64,000 bases of DNA, from assembly GCF_015709525.1 (NCBI RefSeq), contig NZ_JADNRA010000021.1:1-64000 (forward strand), in the 5' to 3' direction. Below are positions 7,271 to 14,215 of the stretch, piece by piece. The DNA is from Methylocystis sp. L43 (GTDB lineage Bacteria; Pseudomonadota; Alphaproteobacteria; Rhizobiales; Beijerinckiaceae). Both the position numbers and the translations under genes were made by a program. Every line of letters starts with the position of its first letter. The first letter of the stretch is position 1. The notes beneath the pieces were generated by a model. The model saw nothing but the letters and a program-made list of their open reading frames with translations. It made no database searches and was not told where the DNA came from.

Positions 7271-8647
7271 TCACCCCGCCTGCCGCCGTTCACGCGCGGC
7301 CTTTGCGGCCTTGCCGCGCAACAACGCCATCAGCACCGGCCCCAGCGAGAACTCCCCTTCCCGCGCCTTTCCAGTCAGAACCCGCAAATAGCCGCCGGCG
7401 GATTTAATTTCATCGCCGCGCTGGAGGATCGCAGCAATGACGATCGAGGCGTCATGTTCGCCCAACACCTCCAGCGCTTGCGACCAGGCATCCGGCGAGA
7501 CGCCAAGAGCAGAGCGCACGATCGCCGCCGCGTCGATCAGATCGCGCCAGCAGGAGATCTCGCCGCCCTTGCCGTAATCGACGATGTCGGGACAGGCTTG
7601 CAACACCATGCCTAGCGGATAGGTTCGTTGCGAGGGCGGTTGGCGATCGCCCCTTCTCAAATTAGGCGTCGTTGTTTCCGTCGATCCGACTGTTTCGGCT
7701 CCGTCGTCTTTCCGCATTGACCCGGGCGGTTCGGCCCTGCCTTCTTGAAGGTCAGGTTCAAGATCAGGAATGTTTGTGATTTGATTCTGTATATGGCGCT
7801 CAGTCTGGGACTCATTGGCGCTTCTTTTTTGCTGTTTTATGTGTGTTTCGAGCAAGTTCTGAATATTGATCGCGAAGGCAGCCAATTCGCCCGCCAAAGC
7901 CACCAGCCCGGTTCTCCCGAGGCTGCGCGAATAGCGCGCCGATAGGGCCTGGTAACGCCCGTAAAGGCCTTCCCAGTCGCTTACATCCTGCCCCTCGATC
8001 GAGAGCGGCGTGATGCGAACGCTTTCCTCCATGCCGGTCTCGATCATCTTGACGATATCGCGCCGCACGATCGTGATCTTCTCGCGTAAGAGCGCGATCG
8101 CGCGGTTCTCGCTACGGACTTCTTCGGCGAGATTTTCGATCTCGCTGGCCCGCGCAATCAGCGGCGTCAGATCGAAACCAAAGGCGCTTTCGATCTCGCC
8201 GCCCTGCCCGCGTCTCGCGAAGCGCTTGCCGTTCGGCGAGTCGCGCCGGATGATCAGCCCGGCCTCGACGAGCGACGCCAGATGCCGGCGCAGCGTCGCC
8301 GGCGCCATGCCGTGGGCGCGGATGGAGAGCTCTCTGTTCGACGGAAACACCACGACGCCGGGGCCAGGCGAATCATCCTCGCTCTCGGCTTTTTTTGGGT
8401 CGCTTTCGGGCAGCGTCAGCGCCGTTTCCTGATGGAAGCTGAGCAATGCGTGCAAGACCGATAGCGCCCGATCGGTGACGCCGAGCGGCGCTTTGGCTTC
8501 AGTGAGCGCGCGAAACAGCCGCCATTTATGGACGACAGTCTCGGACGCGTCGGGTTTTGCCGCGAAATCTCGCGTCGCCGCCTGCGCCGCCACCATGGCA
8601 AGCGACAGCGGTCGCCGCCCAAAGGGCGTCGTTGAATGTGTGCGCAT
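7271..8647 (-). CDS. repC: plasmid replication initiator RepC
   Basis: A 458-residue RepC, the initiator of repABC plasmids, which binds an origin inside its own coding sequence. The N-terminal part (HKWRLFRALTEAKAPLGVTDRALSVLHALLSFH, then FPSNRELSIRAHGMAPATLRRHLASLVEAGLIIRRDSPNGKRFARR) is the conserved winged-helix DNA-binding domain; the C-terminal domain has YPLGMVLQACPDI and SPDAWSQALEVLGEHDASIVIAAIL. The middle (about residues 270-340) is a variable linker. The ATG at 8647 is preceded by a GAGG site held in a hairpin (8651-8673). It is the last gene of repABC and is expected to be limited by the antisense RNA encoded at 8740-8795. Confidence 0.97.
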   Translation of the reverse strand: MRTHSTTPFGRRPLSLAMVAAQAATRDFAAKPDASETVVHKWRLFRALTEAKAPLGVTDRALSVLHALLSFHQETALTLPESDPKKAESEDDSPGPGVVVFPSNRELSIRAHGMAPATLRRHLASLVEAGLIIRRDSPNGKRFARRGQGGEIESAFGFDLTPLIARASEIENLAEEVRSENRAIALLREKITIVRRDIVKMIETGMEESVRITPLSIEGQDVSDWEGLYGRYQALSARYSRSLGRTGLVALAGELAAFAINIQNLLETHIKQQKRSANESQTERHIQNQITNIPDLEPDLQEGRAEPPGSMRKDDGAETVGSTETTTPNLRRGDRQPPSQRTYPLGMVLQACPDIVDYGKGGEISCWRDLIDAAAIVRSALGVSPDAWSQALEVLGEHDASIVIAAILQRGDEIKSAGGYLRVLTGKAREGEFSLGPVLMALLRGKAAKAARERRQAG

Positions 8648-8650
8648 GAA

Positions 8651-8673
8651 CTTTTGCCTCGTTCAGGCAAAAG
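8651..8673 (-). promoter_or_regulatory. hairpin that sequesters the repC ribosome binding site
   Basis: On the transcribed strand CTTTTGCCT-GAACG-AGGCAAAAG forms a perfect 9-bp stem with a 5-nt loop, ending three bases before the repC ATG. The only Shine-Dalgarno-like bases (GAGG) lie at the loop-stem junction, so the folded form should block translation. In repABC plasmids the antisense RNA acts by changing folding of exactly this leader. Confidence 0.7.
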
Positions 8674-8705
8674 AAATCCGCTCGCCGAAATTGGCGCCAA
8701 AACTC

Positions 8706-8734
8706 TTGACTGTGATTCGCGGAAGTGAGATTCT
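8706..8734 (+). promoter_or_regulatory. promoter of the repABC antisense RNA
   Basis: TTGACT (8706-8711) and GATTCT (8729-8734) are spaced by 17 bp and point against repC, as the promoters of counter-transcribed RNAs in repABC plasmids do. Transcription would start near 8741. Confidence 0.6.
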
Positions 8735-8739
8735 CGGAG

Positions 8740-8795
8740 TGCTTAAATCAGAGAAAGGCTTCCGGGCGGCGACGTTCGGGGGCTTTTTTCTTTTG
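8740..8795 (+). ncRNA. counter-transcribed antisense RNA of repABC (incA type)
   Basis: The repB-repC gap of about 150 bp holds a small RNA gene on the strand opposite to repABC. After the promoter, about 55 nt are transcribed, ending in a stem (AAAGGCTTCCG against CGGGGGCTTTT, partly GU paired) followed by a T-rich tract at 8787-8798. Size, place and direction match the antisense RNAs that control RepC level and incompatibility. The exact ends are estimated. Confidence 0.7.
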
Positions 8796-8799
8796 CGGT

Positions 8800-9795
8800 T
8801 CAGTCTCCTGTTTCACTGCTGACCTTCGCCTCCTTGAACGCCCGATAGAGCGAATCAAGATTGGACGAAATGTATCGGCCGAACTCGCCCGCATTCTTCG
8901 ATTTGAGCGAGAGGCTGAAAGTGTTTCCCGTGTTGCGGAAGTTCGCCGCGACCGTCTTATCTTCAGGTGCCCAGGAGGCTGATTCGTTTTTCAAACGCAC
9001 CGTTTTCCGGGACCCCCTTCGCGCCATTTTCAGTCGCGCGAGGAGATAATTGAAACGATCTATCGCGTCCTTCGACTGGAATTCATCCGACCGCACGATC
9101 TCCTTAGCAAAGTCGGCGCTCGCAGGTTGCTTCACCTGCTTCTTGAGTTCCTCCCACCTGTCGCGACCGACGGTCCTAGCCGCGCCGATTGCCTCGATCA
9201 CGGCGGCAGGAACTGTCTCCGCCACGGAAAGCATTCGGGATAACAAGGTGTCGTCGACAGTCAATGCGGACTTGATCGTGTCCTTGCTCTGCCCCATATC
9301 GAGTAGCTTTTTGGCGAACAGCGCTTTTTCGATAAATGACAAATTTGCCCGGGCGCTATTTTCCTGCCCCTGCGCAACGATATGAGCGATGTCTTCAAGG
9401 TTCTTGACGACAGCTCGAACAGGGATGCCGAGCTCCTTGGCGACCCGCGCGCGGCGGTGGCCGAACACGATCATGTAGCGGCCCGCAATCTGCGGGTGGG
9501 GTCGCACCAGGATCGGCGTCGACTGACCGTGCTCTTTGATCGCCTCCCGAAGAAGGACATAGTCTTCGTCGTCATCTTCGATGCGGTCGGAGACGAAAGA
9601 CTCATCGAGCACGCCGACGTCGAGATTGACGATAGCTTCTCCCGCAATCATTTTCTTGGCGTTCTCCGCCATCTCATCGATCGAAATCATCATAGAGCGC
9701 GACGCGCCTCGACGGGCGTACTCGTATCGGGCTTCGCTATCGGCCTTGGGCGTCTCCGTACCTGTGACGCTCGCCAGGAGGTTCTTGCGGGCCAC
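8800..9795 (-). CDS. repB: plasmid partition protein RepB (ParB family)
   Basis: A 331-residue ParB/RepB partition protein that binds the plasmid centromere. The ParB nuclease-like domain shows GQSTPILVRPHP and YMIVFGHRRARVAKELG, then the arginine patch-like region NSARANLSFIEKALFAKKLLD; the HTH is DTIKSALTVDDTLLSRMLSVAETVP; the C-terminal RepB domain follows. The GTG at 9795 (MARKNLLASV in translation) is chosen because it starts with the sequence typical of RepB and has GGGGG seven to eleven bases upstream; an ATG 30 bp earlier is less likely. It lies between repA and repC in the operon. Confidence 0.95.
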   Translation of the reverse strand: MARKNLLASVTGTETPKADSEARYEYARRGASRSMMISIDEMAENAKKMIAGEAIVNLDVGVLDESFVSDRIEDDDEDYVLLREAIKEHGQSTPILVRPHPQIAGRYMIVFGHRRARVAKELGIPVRAVVKNLEDIAHIVAQGQENSARANLSFIEKALFAKKLLDMGQSKDTIKSALTVDDTLLSRMLSVAETVPAAVIEAIGAARTVGRDRWEELKKQVKQPASADFAKEIVRSDEFQSKDAIDRFNYLLARLKMARRGSRKTVRLKNESASWAPEDKTVAANFRNTGNTFSLSLKSKNAGEFGRYISSNLDSLYRAFKEAKVSSETGD

Positions 9796-9851
9796 GCTAT
9801 CCCCCTTTCTTCGGCGAAAAGGCACCGGAGTTACAGGCGATTCCAGATGTC

Positions 9852-9869
9852 TGCACGGCTGTCAAAACA
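9852..9869. repeat. 18-bp direct repeat, copy in the repA-repB gap
   Basis: TGCACGGCTGTCAAAACA here matches TGTACGGCTGTCAAAATA at 11278-11295 in 16 of 18 positions. The two copies flank repA. The repA-repB gap is one of the usual places of parS in repABC plasmids, so RepB or RepA binding is possible. The sequence is not the known GTTN4GCN4AAC-like palindrome. Confidence 0.45.
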
Positions 9870-9873
9870 AAGG

Positions 9874-11094
9874 TCATTTGCGCCCCCAAGCCTGGTGAAC
9901 CAGAGCCGATATTTCCTCGTTGACGGCGTTCAGCGCTTCCAAAGCACGATCATAGGTCGCACGGTTGAATTGAGATCGTTCGACCTCGTACAGCGTCTGG
10001 TTGGTAATGCCTGCATCCGAGATTGCCGTCGATTTCACCATCGGGTTCTTCAGCATCTGCTTGGGAAAAAGAGACTGCATGAATCCAACCATCTGAGCCT
10101 GAGGACCATCGGTTGGCTCGTAGCGCGTCACGAGATATCGAAACCATTTGAGCCGCACGTCGGCTCCTGCGCTGCTGATAGACTGGAGAATACCCCCCAA
10201 CATGAGCAGAAACTGGCTCATGGACATCACATCGAGCATCTGCGGATGGATGGTGATCAGGACAGAGGTGGACGCGGTCAGCGCCGTCAGCGTGAGATAA
10301 CCAAGCTGCGGCGGACAATCGATCACAACGACGTCGTAACGCTGGTCAACTTCTTTCAGGGCATCGGTAATGCGGGTGAAGAACATCCGCCCCTCCACGG
10401 ACGACTTGTTCGACGCCGCGAGGGGGGTGTCATATTCGTATTCCTGAAGTTCCAGATTCGCCGGCACGATGTCGAGACCGGGGAAATTCGTCGATAGAAT
10501 AACGTCGGAGATTGGCTTTCTCGCCTCGTCATAGCGAAGAGCCTCGTAAAGTGAGGGATTCCTGTCGAGTTCGGGCTGAATGCCATGAAGCGCGGAAAGC
10601 GAAGCCTGTGGATCGAGATCGATGGCCAGGACGCGGTGTCCAGTGAGGGCCAGGTGCTGTGCGAGATGAGCAGCCGTCGTCGTCTTTCCACTGCCGCCCT
10701 TGAAATTAACGACGGCGATGACCTGCAATCGCTCTCCACTCCTCCTGTGCGGAACATAATTTTTGAAATCGGCGCGCCCATGGCGATCAAGATAGTGCCG
10801 CAGTTCGAGCATTTGCTCGGCAGTGTAGGTCCGCCGTCCCGAAACGGAGGTTGTCGGAGTCGGTCCCTTCCCCTCGAGATGAAGCTTCTTAATGTTGGAC
10901 TGCGTTACACCCAGGAAATAGGCAACCTCCGCCAGCGAGAACGGGCGCAAGCTTTTGGTGGCGTCAGGCGGATAGTGCTCAAAGCGGAGCATGTTAAGCT
11001 TGTCGGAGATCAGTTCCCCTTGCTGGAGAATAATCTCGTGGAAGCTGAAACCGTCCATCTCGTCGACAGATGTCGTCACGTTCATCGGCGCCAT
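9874..11094 (-). CDS. repA: plasmid partition ATPase RepA (ParA family)
   Basis: A 406-residue ParA-type ATPase that moves plasmid copies apart and represses the repABC promoter. An N-terminal HTH (FSLAEVAYFLGVTQSNIKKLHLEGKGP, about residues 53-80) precedes the deviant Walker A box VVNFKGGSGKTTTAAHLA (about 127-144), the switch DLDPQASLSALHG, and the Walker B VVIDCPPQLGYLT. The C-terminal part has KWFRYLVTRYEPTDGPQAQM and TLYEV. Length is normal for RepA. The ATG at 11094 is used; a second ATG nine bases later is possible. It is the first gene of the repABC operon; the promoter must lie in the 283 bp upstream. Confidence 0.96.
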   Translation of the reverse strand: MAPMNVTTSVDEMDGFSFHEIILQQGELISDKLNMLRFEHYPPDATKSLRPFSLAEVAYFLGVTQSNIKKLHLEGKGPTPTTSVSGRRTYTAEQMLELRHYLDRHGRADFKNYVPHRRSGERLQVIAVVNFKGGSGKTTTAAHLAQHLALTGHRVLAIDLDPQASLSALHGIQPELDRNPSLYEALRYDEARKPISDVILSTNFPGLDIVPANLELQEYEYDTPLAASNKSSVEGRMFFTRITDALKEVDQRYDVVVIDCPPQLGYLTLTALTASTSVLITIHPQMLDVMSMSQFLLMLGGILQSISSAGADVRLKWFRYLVTRYEPTDGPQAQMVGFMQSLFPKQMLKNPMVKSTAISDAGITNQTLYEVERSQFNRATYDRALEALNAVNEEISALVHQAWGRK

Positions 11095-11377
11095 TTCCCG
11101 GAATAACGCTTTTCCGCGCGATACCGAATTTCAAGCGGGAATTATGCCCGATTCTCTCTATGTCGCAACGATTTTTGAGTTAACGAAAAGTTAACGCGGC
11201 TGAGGACCGCCATTTTCCGCGCAACGAGAAGCCTCTCATGAAACAAATATCTGATTTAATGCAATTTTTCGTCATTATGTACGGCTGTCAAAATAACAGT
11301 CCGATGCGAGCGAGCGTCGGTCGGAACACGACGCTTACATTTGAGCTGTCCAACAAAGGCGTGTGCCTGGACAACGC
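11095..11377. promoter_or_regulatory. repABC control region
   Basis: This 283-bp AT-rich gap lies between repA and the DUF2493 gene. It contains GTTAAC-GAAAA-GTTAAC (11178-11194), a symmetric element that suits a RepA/RepB operator, and on the minus strand a TTGACA box (inside the second copy of the 18-bp repeat) followed after 17 bp by AAAATT, a plausible repA promoter. Exact promoter assignment is uncertain. Confidence 0.5.
11278..11295. repeat. 18-bp direct repeat, copy upstream of repA
   Basis: TGTACGGCTGTCAAAATA is the partner of the repeat at 9852-9869. Here it overlaps a TTGACA -35-like box on the minus strand, so a protein bound to it could both repress repABC and act in partition. 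Confidence 0.45.
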
Positions 11378-12328
11378 TCACGCACCGTCCTTTCCGAAGC
11401 GCCACACGGGAATGCCCATCTTTCGGGCCTTGTCGGCGAGGTTCTCGACGATGCCGGAGCCTGAGAAGACGATGACGCCGATCGGAAGCGCTTCGAGCAT
11501 AACGTCGTTGCGCTTGAAGGGCGCAGCGTTCTTGTGCCTAGTCCAGTCCGGTTTGAAAGCGACTTGCGCGACCTTGCGATTGTCCGCCCAGCAGGCGGCG
11601 ATTCGTTCGGCGCCCTTGGGGCCGGCGCCGTGGAGCAGGACCATGTCCGGGTGTTTGGCGCGCACCTTGTCGAGCGTCGCCCAGATGCGCGCGTGGTCGT
11701 TGCAGTCGGGTCCGCCCGCGAAAGCGATGCGCACACCGGGAGGCAACAACACTTGCGTCTCGGCGAGCTTCTTCGCGTTGAGGAAATCGCGGCTGTCGAT
11801 CATCGCCGAGGTCAGAGCCCGGTGATTGACGACCGAACCCGCGCGCGGTCGCCAGGATGAGCCGGTCTCAGTCGCGTAGAGTTCGGTGAGATGATCGCGG
11901 AAGAATTCGAAGGCGTTGCGCCGCTCGGTGAGCGTGAGCCCTTGCGCGATCCGCCGTTCGAGTTCGACCGAACGAATTTCCGAGCCGTCCTGCTCGCCAT
12001 GGGAGCGGCGTTGCGCGCTTTCATTGTCATCGAGGTCGCGGCCGATGCGCTCCGCCTTGCGGTGGAAGAGATTGACGACCGACCAAAGCAAATCGGGAAG
12101 ATCAGCTTCGAGACGCGTGTCGACGAAGAGGCCCGACAGGGCTTCGACCAAAGATTCGAGTGCGAGCGTTGCGGCGTCGGAGGAGGGCAGGGGACGCGGA
12201 TCAGGCTCGTCCTCGAAGGGACGATAGCCATGCAAGGCTAGTTCGTCGAGAAGTTGCGAGGAGGCTGAACTCTCGTGATGATCCGAAGGCTGGGAGTCGA
12301 AGGGAAGGGAAGCGATCTCGTAGCTCAT
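11378..12328 (-). CDS. DUF2493 domain protein (SLOG/YspA-like)
   Basis: A 316-residue protein common on Rhizobiales plasmids. The C-terminal part (about residues 185-316) is a DUF2493 domain: VRIAFAGGPDCNDHARIWATLDKVRAKHPDMVLLHGAGPKGAERIAACWA, a Rossmann-like SLOG fold expected to bind a nucleotide or its derivative, and ends with VIVFSGSGIVENLADKARKMGIPVWRFG. The N-terminal half is helical and of unknown role. The long open frame starts at 12601, but the ATG at 12328 (MSYEIASLPFDSQ) begins the conserved protein; the part before it has an Arg/Pro-rich non-coding look. The biochemical role is unknown. Confidence 0.85.
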   Translation of the reverse strand: MSYEIASLPFDSQPSDHHESSASSQLLDELALHGYRPFEDEPDPRPLPSSDAATLALESLVEALSGLFVDTRLEADLPDLLWSVVNLFHRKAERIGRDLDDNESAQRRSHGEQDGSEIRSVELERRIAQGLTLTERRNAFEFFRDHLTELYATETGSSWRPRAGSVVNHRALTSAMIDSRDFLNAKKLAETQVLLPPGVRIAFAGGPDCNDHARIWATLDKVRAKHPDMVLLHGAGPKGAERIAACWADNRKVAQVAFKPDWTRHKNAAPFKRNDVMLEALPIGVIVFSGSGIVENLADKARKMGIPVWRFGKDGA

Positions 12329-12728
12329 GGCGTTTGCTCTTTCGCTTAAGGCCGCGCCGATCGGGCCTGACAGCGATCCTGAGCCACGGGCGGACCGCGC
12401 CGCACCCGAAGGGCCGAAGCGCACGCGGAGGACGCGAGACGTCGACTTGTTTGTTCGGCGAGGAATGCCTGGCGCGAAATGCGCCGGGCAGGGGAAAGAA
12501 GTCGGCGGGGAGCGTTGCGGCAAGCGGTCTGCTTGTGGCGACATCGCTGCTCTCTCAGGCCGGCGCGCGGCCCTCTCCGCGAGAGAGGACGCTCGTGACA
12601 AGAGAGGGACCGGCCGCCCCAGCCCCTCCCGGATCGGCGCCTCGAGCCGCCGCTCGTTGATCTCGACTTCGCGCCCTCGGATCTGGAACCAGCGAGTAAG
12701 TGTAAAGCTCCCCTTTCCGGCGCCGCGG
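12329..12728. other. 400-bp gap without a recognisable gene
   Basis: GC-rich sequence between the DUF2493 start and the end of the DUF2269 gene. Frames are open on both strands but give only Arg/Ser/Pro-rich translations. Two GGGNAGGG octamers lie at 12302-12309 (just outside) and 12486-12493. I see no clear promoter or RNA. Confidence 0.5.
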
Positions 12729-12781
12729 TCAGGGAGACAGCGCCTCCGAACCCCAAGGATAGAGACGGGGGACGACGAGCG

Positions 12782-13315
12782 TCAGCAGCGTCGCAACTGC
12801 GATCGCTGCAATCGAGCCGCGAAGAACAACATCCAGTTCGTAGGCTGCATCGTCCCGAGCGCTATGATGAGAAACAGCATCGGCAGGTCGAGGAAATGCG
12901 TGAACGTCGGCGCCAGCTCGCCCCGCGCGCGCTCGAGCTCGGGCGTCGCATGGCCGGCATCCAGCGCCGATCGCGTCAGGCGGCGCAGCCGCATGAAATA
13001 GAGGCGCGTGATCGTGTTGCCCTCGACGAACTCGAAGGCGAACAGCCCGACCATCCCGGCAAGCCATGGGATATGCAAGAAATTCCAGCCTCCATAGAAC
13101 TTCACGATCATCCAAGTTCCGGAAATCAGCAGCAGCAGGGCGCCGGGCACGACAAGGCCGTCGTAAAAGACCGCGATGTTGCGTACCGCTTCCGAGAAAG
13201 GCTTCAGCTCGCTGAGCTGCCGAGAGCGCAAATCGGCCAGCCACACGCCAATGAGCCCGGCGCCAATGAGAACCGCGCCGAGGACGTGGAAAAATCTCAA
13301 CAAGCCGTACTCCAT
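12782..13315 (-). CDS. DUF2269 family membrane protein, C-terminus frameshifted
   Basis: A 177-residue integral membrane protein. It starts MEYGLLRFFHVLGAVLIGAGLIGVW (first membrane helix) and has further helices around GLVVPGALLLLISGTWM and IPWLAGMVGLFAFEFVEG, as in DUF2269 proteins. After GTMQPTNWMLFFA the frame continues as a basic tail (ARLQRSQLRRC), whereas the overlapping frame that runs to 12729 reads GSIAAIAVATLLTLVVPRLY, the expected last membrane helix. Loss of one C near 12819 explains the switch, so the gene is either mutated or carries a sequencing error. It begins 4 bp after the MarR gene stop and is co-transcribed with it. Confidence 0.72.
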   Translation of the reverse strand: MEYGLLRFFHVLGAVLIGAGLIGVWLADLRSRQLSELKPFSEAVRNIAVFYDGLVVPGALLLLISGTWMIVKFYGGWNFLHIPWLAGMVGLFAFEFVEGNTITRLYFMRLRRLTRSALDAGHATPELERARGELAPTFTHFLDLPMLFLIIALGTMQPTNWMLFFAARLQRSQLRRC

Positions 13316-13319
13316 GGGG

Positions 13320-13784
13320 TCAGCCTTTCTCCAGCCTTTGACGCAGTTCACGGACCGCGCGCGCCGCATCCGCGATCGTGTCGACAGACAACCCCTCGGC
13401 TAAACGCTCGGCCCACCGACGCTGCTTGGCCATGGCGGAGCGGAACGCCGCCTTGCCTTGATCTGTCATAAGCACGAGTTTTGCCCGCTCGTGATGAGGA
13501 TTGGGCGCGAAGCGGACAAGGCCGTCCTTCTCCATCTCGTTGGCCAACCGCTGCACCGCCTGACGCGACAACCCCATGTTGCGCGCGACGTGAGCAATCG
13601 GCAGCGGCACGGGCGAGGCGTCGATTGTGCCGAGCACCTGCCAGCGCGCGCTGGTGAGTCCAAGATGGCGAACGAGTTCGTCACCTGCCTCCAAGAGGCG
13701 GCCGTTCAACCGAAACGTCTCCAGTATCAACTCGGTGACGGCCTCAACTGCTGATTTCTGAAGCCGGCGGTCGTCCATGTTCAT
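13320..13784 (-). CDS. MarR-family transcriptional regulator
   Basis: A 154-residue MarR-type winged-helix repressor. Signatures are LTSARWQVLGTIDASPVPLPIAHVARNMGLSRQAVQRLANEMEKDGLV (helix-turn-helix) and the wing FAPNPHHERAKLVLMTDQGKAAF. The ATG at 13784 is preferred over the upstream open frame; an ATG at 13778 is equally possible. An AT-rich imperfect palindrome just upstream (CAATATG and CATTATG around TTAC, near 13793-13810), overlapping a TTGACA box, is a likely autorepression site. It forms a two-gene unit with the DUF2269 membrane gene, which it probably controls. Confidence 0.88.
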   Translation of the reverse strand: MNMDDRRLQKSAVEAVTELILETFRLNGRLLEAGDELVRHLGLTSARWQVLGTIDASPVPLPIAHVARNMGLSRQAVQRLANEMEKDGLVRFAPNPHHERAKLVLMTDQGKAAFRSAMAKQRRWAERLAEGLSVDTIADAARAVRELRQRLEKG

Positions 13785-14215
13785 AGGGGTGTCATAATGG
13801 TAACATATTGTCAATCCGAACCAGAGCCGCGTTTGGCGTCTTCGGCGCGATGCGGTCCTGTCGCCGCCGCCGCTCATGGCGCATTCAAATCATTGCATCG
13901 AACGAACGGCAAACTTGTCCCGCACCCGGCCGTCGACGATCAACTCGAGCCAAGAGAGCTCTCACCCGACCCTTGTTTGAGGAGACGAGGGAAGAACGTT
14001 TTGCAAGAAGAGTCTCTTGACGACTCCAACGGACGATCGCCGAAAAGTCGGCTCTCTTGGACGAAGCGCCCCTCACGCGACCATCCTCGCCCAATCTACG
14101 CGCGGCGACGTCAATCTGGGGAAATGTCCAGTGGACGGCCCGCGCGCGCCCCTCGAAGGAGGTTTGCTGCGTGATACGCTTAGCGCCTGCGTTCGATTCG
14201 AGGGGCTCGAGAAAA
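13785..14215. other. 431-bp gap between the MarR and DUF2786 genes
   Basis: The left end holds the marR promoter and candidate operator. The rest has frames open on both strands with Arg/Ser-rich translations and no recognisable domain. The plus-strand frame of the next gene is open back to 14057, but the sequence before 14216 does not look coding. Confidence 0.45.

Noticed and set aside
9382-10497. 371-residue plus-strand ORF across repB and repA
   Set aside because: It is antisense to two well recognised genes and matches no family.
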